Below are positions 7,061 to 15,608 of a stretch of DNA of 64,000 nt, piece after piece; the first letter of the stretch is position 1; every line of letters starts with the position of its first letter. Under the pieces are notes generated by a model, which saw only the letters and a list, made by a program, of their open reading frames with translations, ran no database searches and had not been told where the DNA came from. The DNA is from Acidobacteriota bacterium (GTDB lineage Bacteria; Acidobacteriota; Blastocatellia; Pyrinomonadales; Pyrinomonadaceae). A program made the position numbers and the translations under genes. Location: NCBI GenBank assembly GCA_018269075.1, contig JAFDVJ010000018.1, positions 126,549 to 190,548 on the forward strand, given 5' to 3'.

Positions 7061-8899
7061 TCAGTCGCGGATTCTGAGTTTTCCTTTTTTGGTTTTGACG
7101 GCCGGCAGAATTTCGCGTGAGAACAGGTGCGACCATTTGCGGAGAAAACTTTCGCGGACGAAATACTCGATCTCGTCGGAGGTCGAAAATTCGGTGATCC
7201 GTTCGGTGATCTCGCGGGCTTCTTCGTAGGCGATGTTCGAGATCGTCCGGCGGACGCGGGCGATCGAGTTGACGTTCATACTGAGCTCGGTCGCGCCGAG
7301 CCCGATCAGGATCGCGACGTATACCGGCGAGCCGGCCATCTCGCCGCAGACGAGAACCGGTTTCTGATTTTTGGCGGCCGTCACGAGCACGGTTTTGATC
7401 GAGCGCAGAACGGCCGGATGAAGCGTTTTGTACCAGTCGGCGACGAACTCGTTGTCGCGGTCGACGGCCAGCACGTACTGCACGAGATCGTTCGTCCCGA
7501 GACAGAAGAATTCGACCTCGCGGGCGATGTCGGCGGCGATCAGCACGGCGGCCGGCGTTTCGATCATCGCCCCGAGCCGCGGCTCGCCGTGTTCGATTCC
7601 CCGCTGCCGCAGCCGTTCCTTTTCGGCATCGAGCATTTTCCGGGCGGCGACGATCTCGGCGACGTCGGTGACCATCGGCAGCACGATATCGATCCGGTGC
7701 TGGGCGGCGGCCTGCAGCAATGCGCGAAGCTGCGTCCGGAACTGCTTTTTATGGGTCATCATCAGCCGGATCGCCCGGAGGCCGAGCGCCGGGTTCTTTT
7801 CCTTTTCCTCGTTGACCGGGCCCAACTGTTCGGCGCTCAGATCGAATGTTCTGATCCTTACGCCCTCGTCGCCCGAGAGCGCGGCGATCTTCCGGTAGGC
7901 CTTGATCTGTTCCTGCTCGGACGGAAAGCCGCGAAACTGATTGAAGAGAAACTCCGAGCGGTACAGCCCGATGCCGCGCGCTCCGAGGCGGCGGGCTTTG
8001 GCATATCCCTGCGGCAGATCGAGATTGGCGCGCAGCGTAATCTCGCAGCCGTCGAGCGTTTTCAGCTTTTCGCCGACCGGTTCGCTTTCGCGGTTCGTGT
8101 TTTCCTGAAAATTTTCGACGGCGATCCGGTATTTGGCGAGGCTCTTGTCCGACGGATGGAGCACGACCTGACCGTTAAAACCGTCGACGATCACGTGATC
8201 GCCGGTTTTGACGCGCCGCAAAATTCCCTTCATCCCGGTGACCGCCGGCAGATTCTGTTCGCGAGCGAGGATAAAGGTGTGCGAGGTCCAGCCGCCGTGT
8301 TCGGTGATGACCGCCTTCGGCTCGCTTTCCATCAGCTCGATCAGCGTCGACGGCTTGACCTCGCGGGCGACGATGATCGAGTTTTTTTCGAGTTTGATGC
8401 CGGATTTTCCGCCGCCGCCGAGCGCGCCGAGAATCCGTTCGGCGACGTCCTCGACATCGATGTATTTTTCGCGCAGGTGTTCGTCGGCAATCGCCTTGTA
8501 GTTGCCGATGTAGACCTCGGAAACGATCTTGACGGCCCATTCGGCGTTGACCTTTTCGCGGCCGATCTGGTTCTCGATCTTGTCGAGGAAAGACCGGTCT
8601 TCGAGGATCAGCAGGTGGGAATCGAAGATGTTCGATTTCTTCAACTGCCCGTCGGCGGGCGGCAGCGCGATCTTTTTGAGCTGCCGCCGGGCGAGCCTGA
8701 CCGCCGCCCGGAAACGACGGATTTCGCGCTCGATCTGGCTGTCTTCGAGCGAGATCCGGTAAAACTGCCGCTGCCGTCCGTGAAGACAGACGACGTGCCC
8801 GATGGCGACCCCGCGCGCGACGGCCCGGGCTTTGAGTCTCAATTCGGGGAGTCTGGTTTTTGCTCCGTTATTTTTCGTGGTCTTTTCCGAAAAGTTCAT
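7061..8899 (-). CDS. ptsI: PTS enzyme I (phosphoenolpyruvate-protein phosphotransferase)
   Basis: 612 residues. Takes phosphate from PEP onto its own His and passes it to HPr. Visible: N-terminal helical HPr-binding domain, the phospho-His loop ITEHGGWTSHTFILAR with H207, then the C-terminal TIM-barrel PEP-binding domain with RRLGARGIGLYRSEFLF (about 310-330), GAMIETPAAVL, FCLGTNDLVQYVLAVDRDNE and VLVCGEMAGSP with the active Cys near 522. Length is slightly above the ~575 usual for EI, owing to an N-terminal extension and a basic C-terminus; there is no GAF domain, so it is PtsI and not the nitrogen PTS form PtsP. No HPr or EIIA gene is in the window. It starts 8 bases after the AIM24 stop, so it is in the same operon. 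Confidence 0.93.
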   Translation of the reverse strand: MNFSEKTTKNNGAKTRLPELRLKARAVARGVAIGHVVCLHGRQRQFYRISLEDSQIEREIRRFRAAVRLARRQLKKIALPPADGQLKKSNIFDSHLLILEDRSFLDKIENQIGREKVNAEWAVKIVSEVYIGNYKAIADEHLREKYIDVEDVAERILGALGGGGKSGIKLEKNSIIVAREVKPSTLIELMESEPKAVITEHGGWTSHTFILAREQNLPAVTGMKGILRRVKTGDHVIVDGFNGQVVLHPSDKSLAKYRIAVENFQENTNRESEPVGEKLKTLDGCEITLRANLDLPQGYAKARRLGARGIGLYRSEFLFNQFRGFPSEQEQIKAYRKIAALSGDEGVRIRTFDLSAEQLGPVNEEKEKNPALGLRAIRLMMTHKKQFRTQLRALLQAAAQHRIDIVLPMVTDVAEIVAARKMLDAEKERLRQRGIEHGEPRLGAMIETPAAVLIAADIAREVEFFCLGTNDLVQYVLAVDRDNEFVADWYKTLHPAVLRSIKTVLVTAAKNQKPVLVCGEMAGSPVYVAILIGLGATELSMNVNSIARVRRTISNIAYEEAREITERITEFSTSDEIEYFVRESFLRKWSHLFSREILPAVKTKKGKLRIRD

Positions 8900-8907
8900 T
8901 CAAACAA

Positions 8908-9870
8908 CTAGCTGCCGAAACTGAAACCGCCGCCGCCGCCGCTGCCGCCCTGACTCGGGAAAAACGGCTTCAGCAAACCGGCGAACGCCGCCAGATTGCG
9001 GGTCTGGATCAGGATCTCGCCCGGCCCGTTGAACTCGGCGACCATTCCCTCGCCCGATAAGAAGCTCCGGAAAAATCCGCTTTTCGCCGCTTTTCGGAGG
9101 TTGTACTGCATATGTCCCTCCCACGCGACGAGATGGCCGGTATCGACGACGTACTGCTCGCCCGGCCTGAGCGTCTTGCGGTGGATCGCCCCGAACGACG
9201 ACACCAGCAGCAGGCCGGTTCCCGACACCTGCAGCACGAACAGGCCCTCGCCGCCGAAAAACGATTTCGCGCCGCCGAATTTCGTATCGACGACGAGGCT
9301 CGTGTCGCCCGCGAGATACGAGCTCGACTGGACCATAAAGGTCTGGTTCTGCATCTCGATGCCGGCGACGTCGCCCGGCGCGCCCGGCGCGAAGGTCACT
9401 TCGCCCGGTCCGCCGCGGGCCGTAAAGGTCGAGACGAAGGCCGATTCCCCGCCGACGGCCCGTTTGAGCGCGCCGAAGATGCCGCCCTTCATTTCCGAAT
9501 GCAGATCGATGTTGGCCGACATCGAAACCATCGCGCCGGCCTCGGCGGCGATCGCCTGTTCGGCCTGCAGGTTGACGACGGCGAGCGCGAAAGCGCCCTG
9601 ATGTTCGATCGCCCAGGTATATCCGCGGCCCTGGCCCCGCCCGTCGGCGTCGAAATTGAAGGCTCCGGAAGCCGGCGGCGGCGCGCCGTAACCCGGCGGC
9701 GGCTGTTGTCCGCCGACATTTTGCGGCTGCCCGCCGTAGTTCGGCGTCGGCGCCGGCGGCGGATTGTAGGGCGGCGGCGCGGCGGCCGGCTGATTTTGAA
9801 GCGTAAAGCCGCAGCCGCCGCAAAACTTGGCGTTCGGCAGCAACGGCGCGTTGCATTTCGGGCAGTTCAT
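8908..9870 (-). CDS. AIM24-family protein with N-terminal zinc ribbon
   Basis: 320 residues. Residues 1-20 are a zinc ribbon (NCPKCNAPLLPNAKFCGGCG), then a Pro/Ala/Gly-rich linker to about residue 80, then an AIM24/TIGR00266-type domain (AIEHQGAFALAVVNLQAEQAIAAEAGAMVSMSANIDLHSEMKGGIFGALKRAVGGESAFVSTFTA) that folds as a beta prism. It ends in a glycine-rich tail. The family is widespread but has no firm bacterial function. ATG 9870 begins exactly at the zinc ribbon and overlaps the upstream LOG-gene stop by 4 bases, which fixes both the start and the operon. Confidence 0.85.
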   Translation of the reverse strand: MNCPKCNAPLLPNAKFCGGCGFTLQNQPAAAPPPYNPPPAPTPNYGGQPQNVGGQQPPPGYGAPPPASGAFNFDADGRGQGRGYTWAIEHQGAFALAVVNLQAEQAIAAEAGAMVSMSANIDLHSEMKGGIFGALKRAVGGESAFVSTFTARGGPGEVTFAPGAPGDVAGIEMQNQTFMVQSSSYLAGDTSLVVDTKFGGAKSFFGGEGLFVLQVSGTGLLLVSSFGAIHRKTLRPGEQYVVDTGHLVAWEGHMQYNLRKAAKSGFFRSFLSGEGMVAEFNGPGEILIQTRNLAAFAGLLKPFFPSQGGSGGGGGFSFGS

Positions 9871-10421
9871 ATTGTTACTCCAATTGATTTTTGAACGATG
9901 ATTCGACAGGCTTCGTCGGCGTCGGCGGCGAAATCGAGCAGGCTCACGTCGCGGTCGCTGACGACGAGATTGTCCTGCCACGCCTTGACGACTTCCTTCC
10001 AGCATTCGCCGAGCAGCACGAGCGGGCGTTTATCGAGCACGCCGGTCTGCAGTTTGTTCCAGACCAGCGAGATCTCGGTGACCGTCCCCATTCCGCCGCG
10101 AAGCGCGACGAATCCGACCGAACGGGTGATCAGATTCTGCAGTCGGCCGTAAAAATGATCGGTCGCGACCTTATCGGTCAGATACCGGTTGGGTTCGCCC
10201 TTGAACTGATTCATCACGATCCCGAAAACCCGGCCGCCCTTTTCGCGGGCGCCCCGCGAAGCGGCCTCCATCACGCCGAGATAGCCGCCGGTACAGATCG
10301 TAAAACCGGCTTCGGCGAGCTTTCCGCCGAGCTCTCTGGCCTGCCGGTATTCGATCGAATTTTCGGAACATTTCGAACCGCCGAAAATCGTCACAATCTT
10401 GTCGCTTAGAAGTTCATTCAT
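9867..10421 (-). CDS. LOG family protein (Rossmann nucleotide-binding)
   Basis: 184 residues. Carries the LOG landmarks GGYLGVMEAASRGA (about 46-59) and RGGMGTVTE (about 109-117; the usual form is PGGxGTxxE, here the Pro is Arg), plus an N-terminal IFGGS phosphate loop. LOG proteins cleave nucleoside monophosphates at the ribose-base bond (cytokinin-type or general phosphoribohydrolases); several relatives are only nucleotide-binding. The Pro-to-Arg change before GG is mild but worth noting. It is the first gene of a three-gene minus-strand unit with AIM24 and ptsI. Confidence 0.85.
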   Translation of the reverse strand: MNELLSDKIVTIFGGSKCSENSIEYRQARELGGKLAEAGFTICTGGYLGVMEAASRGAREKGGRVFGIVMNQFKGEPNRYLTDKVATDHFYGRLQNLITRSVGFVALRGGMGTVTEISLVWNKLQTGVLDKRPLVLLGECWKEVVKAWQDNLVVSDRDVSLLDFAADADEACRIIVQKSIGVTI

Positions 10422-10492
10422 TGGTCTATGTCACAGATAAACGAAATTTTTCTAACCGTTATTTTATAACCAATGGTAATTTTAGACAAACA

Positions 10493-11869
10493 TTAATTTT
10501 GAGCCGCGGCTTCTTCCGGCGTATGCTGGCCGGCCTCGTGGATGGCTTTCGCCGTATTATTGAAAAACAGGATCAGCATTCCGACGATGAAAAAGACGAT
10601 CAGCGTCAGAATCGCCGGGCGATAGGAATTCGTCAGCTGCGCGACCAGCCCGAAAACGATCGGCCCGAGCCACGACGTGCCGCGCTCCGAGATCGCGTAG
10701 ATGCCGAAAAAGGCCGCTTCCCGGCCGGCCGGGATCATCTGCGAGAAAAGCGAACGCGAAAGCGCCTGCGAGCCGCCGAGGACGAACCCGATCGCCCCGC
10801 TCATCACGTAGGCCTCGGTCAGCGTCTGCAAAAAGCCGTAGGCGTAGATGACGATCGCCGACCAGATTACCAGCGAGATGATGATCGCGGTTTTGGTGTT
10901 GGTGAAATGGGCGATCCGTTCGAAAGCGAGCGAGCCGATCATCCCGACGAGCTGCGCGATCGCAAAGGAAATGATCAGCACCGAGCTGTCGACTTCGAGC
11001 CCTTTCGCGACGAACAGCTCCTGCGAGATGAACAGGGCCGAACTCGTGATGACGGTCTGAATCCCGTCGTTGTAAAGGAGATAGGCGATCAGAAAATGAA
11101 GCGTGTGTTTGAGCTTGAACAACTCGCGGAAAGTATCGATCAGCTCGCCGAAACCGGCCGCGATGTAGTTTTTACCCTCGGGCGCGGAGCGCAGGGGCTG
11201 CCGGCTTTTCACTAAAAAGAAGGTGATGATCGAAAATCCGGCCCACCAGATTCCGCCGCCGAGCAGACAAATCCGGACCGCGAGCCCGGTCGGAATGCCG
11301 ATGGCCTCACTGTTTTTTAAGAAGATAAAGCTTAAGACCAGGGTCACGAACCCGCCCGCGTAACCGGTCGCGAAGCTCCAGCTCGAAACCTTGTCGCGTT
11401 TATCCTCGGTCGTGATATCGGTCAGAAACGAGTTGAAAAAGACGATCGACGCCCCGGCGCTTAAATTGGCGACGATAAACAGCAGCGAGCCCATCAGATA
11501 CAGATTGCCCTGCACGAAGAACATCAGCATACAGCCGAACGCCCCGAGAAAGCAGAAAAACCCCATAAAGGTTTTCTTGAGGTGCGTATAATCGGCGATC
11601 GCTCCGAGAACCGGCAGAAAAAAGATCTGCAGAAAAACGGAAAGGCCCACCGAATAGTTGAACATCGATTTGGCCGTCACCAGATCATACCCGCCGAGCG
11701 AGAGGACCGCGCCGTTCTCGCCGACCGCCTGCTGCGCCAGCCGGGTCAGATACTCACCGATCAAAACACCTAAAATGAGCGTAAAAAAAGCGTGATTCGC
11801 CCAGTCGAAGGCGACCCAGCCGAAAATTTCTTTCGGATCGTTCTTTTTCAGATTGATGTTGTTCGTCAT
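10493..11869 (-). CDS. MFS transporter, UMF1/Atg22-like
   Basis: 458 residues with about 12 membrane segments. The opening PKEIFGWVAFDWANHAFFTLILGVLIGEYLT matches the UMF1 family start (W..YDWAN.A), and a long loop after TM2 region (AVGENGAVLSLGGYDLVTAKSMF) is also typical. Substrate cannot be read from sequence; distant relatives (Atg22) export amino acids from vacuoles. It overlaps the upstream metalloenzyme stop by 4 bases (11866-11869), so the two are translated together. Confidence 0.8.
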   Translation of the reverse strand: MTNNINLKKNDPKEIFGWVAFDWANHAFFTLILGVLIGEYLTRLAQQAVGENGAVLSLGGYDLVTAKSMFNYSVGLSVFLQIFFLPVLGAIADYTHLKKTFMGFFCFLGAFGCMLMFFVQGNLYLMGSLLFIVANLSAGASIVFFNSFLTDITTEDKRDKVSSWSFATGYAGGFVTLVLSFIFLKNSEAIGIPTGLAVRICLLGGGIWWAGFSIITFFLVKSRQPLRSAPEGKNYIAAGFGELIDTFRELFKLKHTLHFLIAYLLYNDGIQTVITSSALFISQELFVAKGLEVDSSVLIISFAIAQLVGMIGSLAFERIAHFTNTKTAIIISLVIWSAIVIYAYGFLQTLTEAYVMSGAIGFVLGGSQALSRSLFSQMIPAGREAAFFGIYAISERGTSWLGPIVFGLVAQLTNSYRPAILTLIVFFIVGMLILFFNNTAKAIHEAGQHTPEEAAAQN

Positions 11870-12762
11870 TTCGTCAATAAGTCAATAATTGCCGGCGCAA
11901 TATCGGTCAAATCCGCGATCCGGGCCGCGGTTTCCATTTTTCCTCGTCCCCAGATAACGGTCGGAACGTCATTCAGCGTGTGATTGCGAACTGACAAATC
12001 TTCTATGTTTCCGTGGTCGCTTGTCAAGATAAAAGTCGTCTTTTCCAAATCGATCAGCTTTAAAGTCTCGCGGATAAATTCGGCGAGCGGCGGCAAATGG
12101 ATTCCGGCGGCCGTAAAATCCTGGGCGTGGCCGATCTTGTCGGTTATGAAATATTCGTAAAGCGTGAACCGGCAGCGACGCGAAAAATCGGCGAGCACGG
12201 CGGCCGCCCCGGCCGGCGAAAAAAGCGGGACGTCGAACCCGCGCTCCCGCAGGCTTTGGTTGGTAAAATCGTGAAACAGGGCCTTCCGGCCGATCAGATC
12301 GGGCAGTTTCCGAAACGGCAGTCCGGCGGCCTCGACCGCGCAGGTCGTCGCCGACTTCCACCGCTGCGGCTCGGTAAAAAAACCGGGCGTGTAGGCGTTG
12401 GCGAATACCGCCGGCCCGACGCCGGCCGCTGACAGGCGGAGAAAGATCGAGTTTTCGGAGATTATCTCACGGAGCTCGCCGTTGGGGAAGCCCTGTTTAT
12501 GATAGCCCAGCCGCTGCGGAGCGTTGACGCCGGTCAGAATGGCGGTCTGGCCCGAGGCGCTTTGCGGACGGCCGTCGACCCCGAGCCGCGGATCGGTCGG
12601 CTTCATAACGCCGTCGAGGTACGGTTCGGCCGGTCGCCCCTTAAAGTAAGCCAGCGGTTCCATTCCCGAAAACCGGGCCAGAGGGTTCTGAGGATCATCA
12701 TCGCCGATCCCCAGACCGTCGATAAAGAAAAGAATCACGCTCGAACCTTCGATCACTTCCAT
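11866..12762 (-). CDS. Alkaline-phosphatase-superfamily metalloenzyme
   Basis: 298 residues. Metal-site motifs of the phosphoglycerate mutase/phosphopentomutase clan are visible: VILFFIDGLGIGD with the N-terminal Asp (about 14), SASGQTAILTG with the nucleophile region (about 68-78), and ILTSDHGNIED (about 238-248) with the Asp-His pair. It lacks the inserted domain of iPGM, so it is not a glycolytic mutase. The family contains phosphatases, mutases and nucleases of unknown substrate. Pairing with the MFS transporter suggests the two act on the same phosphorylated or transported small molecule (inference). Confidence 0.75.
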   Translation of the reverse strand: MEVIEGSSVILFFIDGLGIGDDDPQNPLARFSGMEPLAYFKGRPAEPYLDGVMKPTDPRLGVDGRPQSASGQTAILTGVNAPQRLGYHKQGFPNGELREIISENSIFLRLSAAGVGPAVFANAYTPGFFTEPQRWKSATTCAVEAAGLPFRKLPDLIGRKALFHDFTNQSLRERGFDVPLFSPAGAAAVLADFSRRCRFTLYEYFITDKIGHAQDFTAAGIHLPPLAEFIRETLKLIDLEKTTFILTSDHGNIEDLSVRNHTLNDVPTVIWGRGKMETAARIADLTDIAPAIIDLLTK

Positions 12763-12876
12763 AACATAAAAAATACCAATTCCCGATCAAAATCGAAATC
12801 CGAAATGACAAAACCGGCTAAGCCGTCCTTTTCCGGCAAATAGTTTGATTTTCATTGATTTGTTTCGCAAAAAACC

Positions 12877-12906
12877 TTGACATTCGGCCCCGAAATGAGT
12901 TAAATT
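12877..12906 (+). promoter_or_regulatory. Candidate sigma-70 promoter for the P-domain/FG-GAP protein
   Basis: TTGACA at 12877-12882, a gap of 18, and TAAATT at 12901-12906. The downstream leader is about 110 bases and A/T-rich and ends in a strong ribosome site (GGAGGG at about 13011-13017) before ATG 13024. Confidence 0.5.
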
Positions 12907-13023
12907 TCAGTCACAAATTCTGTTTTTTTTCTACTTTGTTTTTTTCATTCGAAATGTACTGCATTAGTGAATAAAACCAAGTTAATTGTTAATTTTTTTT
13001 TCAGTTTAGAGGAGGGAAATTTT

Positions 13024-15300
13024 ATGTCTTGGACTAATTTCAGTCAGTCCACGCGCACTTTGATTTATGCCGTTGCGGTTATCTCCCTGGCCGCCTTCGG
13101 TCTTTGGATCGGTGTCAATAACAACAAGGTCGAGGCCAACACGACGGCTGCCAATCTGGTGCCGGCCGCCACATTTGCCGCCAACGCCGGATCACTCGGC
13201 GCGATCGCCGACGGCGGCTCGACCTGCAGCCCGAGCCCGGGCGCGGCGCGCGACGTTACTTTTACGGTGGCCGGTGTTAACGGCTCGGTTTCGGCCGTCG
13301 ACGTCGGGATGACCTTCGGCTCGCCGAACCATACGTTCATCGGCGACATCGTGGCCGTCCTGATCGCCCCCAACGGCGCTTCGCATAACGTTTTCGGCCG
13401 GACCCTCGCGACCACCGCGACCTCGTTCGGCGACGCTTCCGACCTCGGCGGAACCTATACGTTCTCCGATACCGCGGCGGCTCCCCCGTCGGGCGGCTGG
13501 TGGCAGGAAGCGAACATCCGCGGCACCGCCGAAGTGATGACCAGCGGAACCTACCGGACGACCGCTTCGGGCGGCGCCGGCGCGACCATCCCGATGCCGC
13601 CGACGACGATGAACACGTCCTTCACCGGCGTCACCAACGCCAACGGTACCTGGACGCTGCGGATCACCGACGGCTGTTCGGGCGACACCGGCGCCGTCAC
13701 GGCGGCGACCCTTTCGGTCACCGGCGCGGCCGCTCCGCTCGATGCCAACGCCGACTTTAACGGCGACGGCAAAACCGACTATACGGTCGCCCGCGGAACC
13801 TCGACCCCGTTTGCCGAAGTTCCGAATTCGCTCGGCATCAGCAAGATGGCCCGCAATCAGGAAGTCAAAGGCCGTCCGCGTTCGGCCGGCAAATCCGACA
13901 ACCTGTTTGCGCCGCCGATTTACTGGTACGTCAGCCTGAACGGTCCGGGCACGACCGGCGTCGCCCAGCTCGGCGATGCGGCGACCGACTTTATCACGCC
14001 CGAAGATTTCGACGGCGACGGTAAGGACGATCTCGCGGTCTGGACGGAAGCGGCGGCGACGGTTGCCAACTTCAAGATCCTGCAGAGCTCGAACAACACG
14101 GTTCGGGTCGAAACTTTCGGTCAGACCGGTGACGACCCGGCGGTCGTCGGCGACTACGACGGCGACGGCAAAGCCGACCCGGCCGTTTACCGCTGCCCGC
14201 CCTTCACCGATCCCGACGGTCAGTGCTACTTCTTCTACCGCGGCAGCCTGAATAACCCGAGCGGCGCGGTCACTTACGTTCCGTGGGGCTTCGGCGTCGA
14301 CGGCGACTTCTTCCCGTATGTCGGCGATTTCGACGGCGACGGCAAGAACGATTTCTGCGTTCAGAGAGCGGATCCCGTAACCCCCGCTCAGGGTCAGTTC
14401 GTCCTTCTGAAATCCAACGGTCTCGGCGTCGAATACATCAGCTGGGGCAAATCGAGCGACTTCCTGATCCCGGGCGATTACGACGGCGACGGCAAGACCG
14501 ACCTCTGCGTCCGCCGTTCCAACGATCCGACTACGGGTCTGAGAACTTACTATCTGCTGACCCGCACCGGCGCGACCAGCCAGATCCAGTGGGGCATCAC
14601 GGGCGACGTTTCGGTGCCCGGCGATTATGACGGCGACGGCAAAATCGATGCGGCCGTCTTTCGTCCTTCGAACGGCGTCTGGTACATTAACGGCTCGACC
14701 GCCGGTTTCCGCGCCTTTCAATGGGGACTCGCCGGCGACATTCCGGTCCAGGCCGATTACGACGGCGACGGCAAAACCGACATCGCCGTATTTCGCGCGG
14801 GCGTCTGGTATGTCTTCAATTCGACGCAGGGTTATACGGGCGCGTTTACGCTCGGGACGGCACTTGATCGGCCCGTTCCGGCCGATTACGACGGCGATCT
14901 GAAGGCCGATCCGGCGGTTTTCAACAACGGAAGCTGGACGATCAACCGCTCGTCGCTCGGACCGACGGCCTTTCAGTTCGGGGTGGCCGCCGACGTTCCG
15001 GTGCCGGGCGATTACAACGGCGACGGTCTCGACAATCCGGCGGTCTTTCGGCCGTCGAACGGAACCTGGTATATCTCGAAGCCGACCGGCGGTTATGACG
15101 CCCAGCCGTTCGGGCTTTCGACCGATAAACTGATTCCGGCCGATTACGACGGCGACGGCCGGACCGATATCGCCGTTTGGCGGGCCAATACTACGAGCGG
15201 TCGCGGCGAATGGTACATCCTTCAATCGCGCGACGGGTTCACGGTCGCCAATTTCGGATTTTCGACCGATACGCCGGTCGCCAATTCGCTGATTCACTGA
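13024..15300 (+). CDS. Secreted FG-GAP/VCBS repeat protein with proprotein-convertase P-like domain
   Basis: 758 residues. The N-terminal signal/anchor is TLIYAVAVISLAAFGLWIGV. Residues about 45-235 form a P-domain-like beta sandwich (DVGMTFGSPNHTFIGDIVAVLIAPNGASHNVF ... NGTWTLRITDGCSGDTGAV), as found after secreted subtilases but here without a protease. Then come ten FG-GAP-type repeats, each with a calcium-loop D.DGDGK.D.AV.R and a following WYI strand, predicted to form a beta propeller. ATG 13024 is chosen because GGAGGG lies 7 bases before it and upstream frame residues are not signal-like. Likely cell-surface or released, adhesive or structural. Followed by a clear terminator. A relative with a different N-terminal module is the next gene. 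Confidence 0.85.
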   Translation: MSWTNFSQSTRTLIYAVAVISLAAFGLWIGVNNNKVEANTTAANLVPAATFAANAGSLGAIADGGSTCSPSPGAARDVTFTVAGVNGSVSAVDVGMTFGSPNHTFIGDIVAVLIAPNGASHNVFGRTLATTATSFGDASDLGGTYTFSDTAAAPPSGGWWQEANIRGTAEVMTSGTYRTTASGGAGATIPMPPTTMNTSFTGVTNANGTWTLRITDGCSGDTGAVTAATLSVTGAAAPLDANADFNGDGKTDYTVARGTSTPFAEVPNSLGISKMARNQEVKGRPRSAGKSDNLFAPPIYWYVSLNGPGTTGVAQLGDAATDFITPEDFDGDGKDDLAVWTEAAATVANFKILQSSNNTVRVETFGQTGDDPAVVGDYDGDGKADPAVYRCPPFTDPDGQCYFFYRGSLNNPSGAVTYVPWGFGVDGDFFPYVGDFDGDGKNDFCVQRADPVTPAQGQFVLLKSNGLGVEYISWGKSSDFLIPGDYDGDGKTDLCVRRSNDPTTGLRTYYLLTRTGATSQIQWGITGDVSVPGDYDGDGKIDAAVFRPSNGVWYINGSTAGFRAFQWGLAGDIPVQADYDGDGKTDIAVFRAGVWYVFNSTQGYTGAFTLGTALDRPVPADYDGDLKADPAVFNNGSWTINRSSLGPTAFQFGVAADVPVPGDYNGDGLDNPAVFRPSNGTWYISKPTGGYDAQPFGLSTDKLIPADYDGDGRTDIAVWRANTTSGRGEWYILQSRDGFTVANFGFSTDTPVANSLIH

Positions 15301-15331
15301 CGAAAATCGGGTCGAAACGCGAGTTGTTCAA

Positions 15332-15374
15332 AATGCGGGTCTTTCCGGGGCCCGCATTATTATTTTTCATTTTT
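15332..15374 (+). terminator. Rho-independent terminator
   Basis: Stem AATGCGGG (15332-15339) with CCCGCATT (15351-15358), then a T-rich run (ATTATTTTTCATTTTTTTTT). It ends transcription of the gene at 13024. Confidence 0.8.
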
Positions 15375-15608
15375 TTTTCGCTGATTTATTTTCGGGAGTC
15401 CGGCCGGCGCGGCATCAAGGGCGAGAATTTCAACCGGCGGAGAACCAATGTCGATCTTCCAAGCCCTTTATTTATGTATATTTTTCGTCGTTCACAAGAT
15501 GGTTGCCATTTTTTTTCGCGATTACTGCAAGAAACAAAAAACCGCTGCGTTCCATAGTTGCTCAGCACAAAAAAGTAGTCTGAAACTACAAAAATAACTG
15601 GAGGAAAT

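Noticed and set aside
13024..15300. Secreted subtilase because of the P-like domain
   Set aside because: No catalytic Asp/His/Ser motifs; only P-like domain and FG-GAP repeats.
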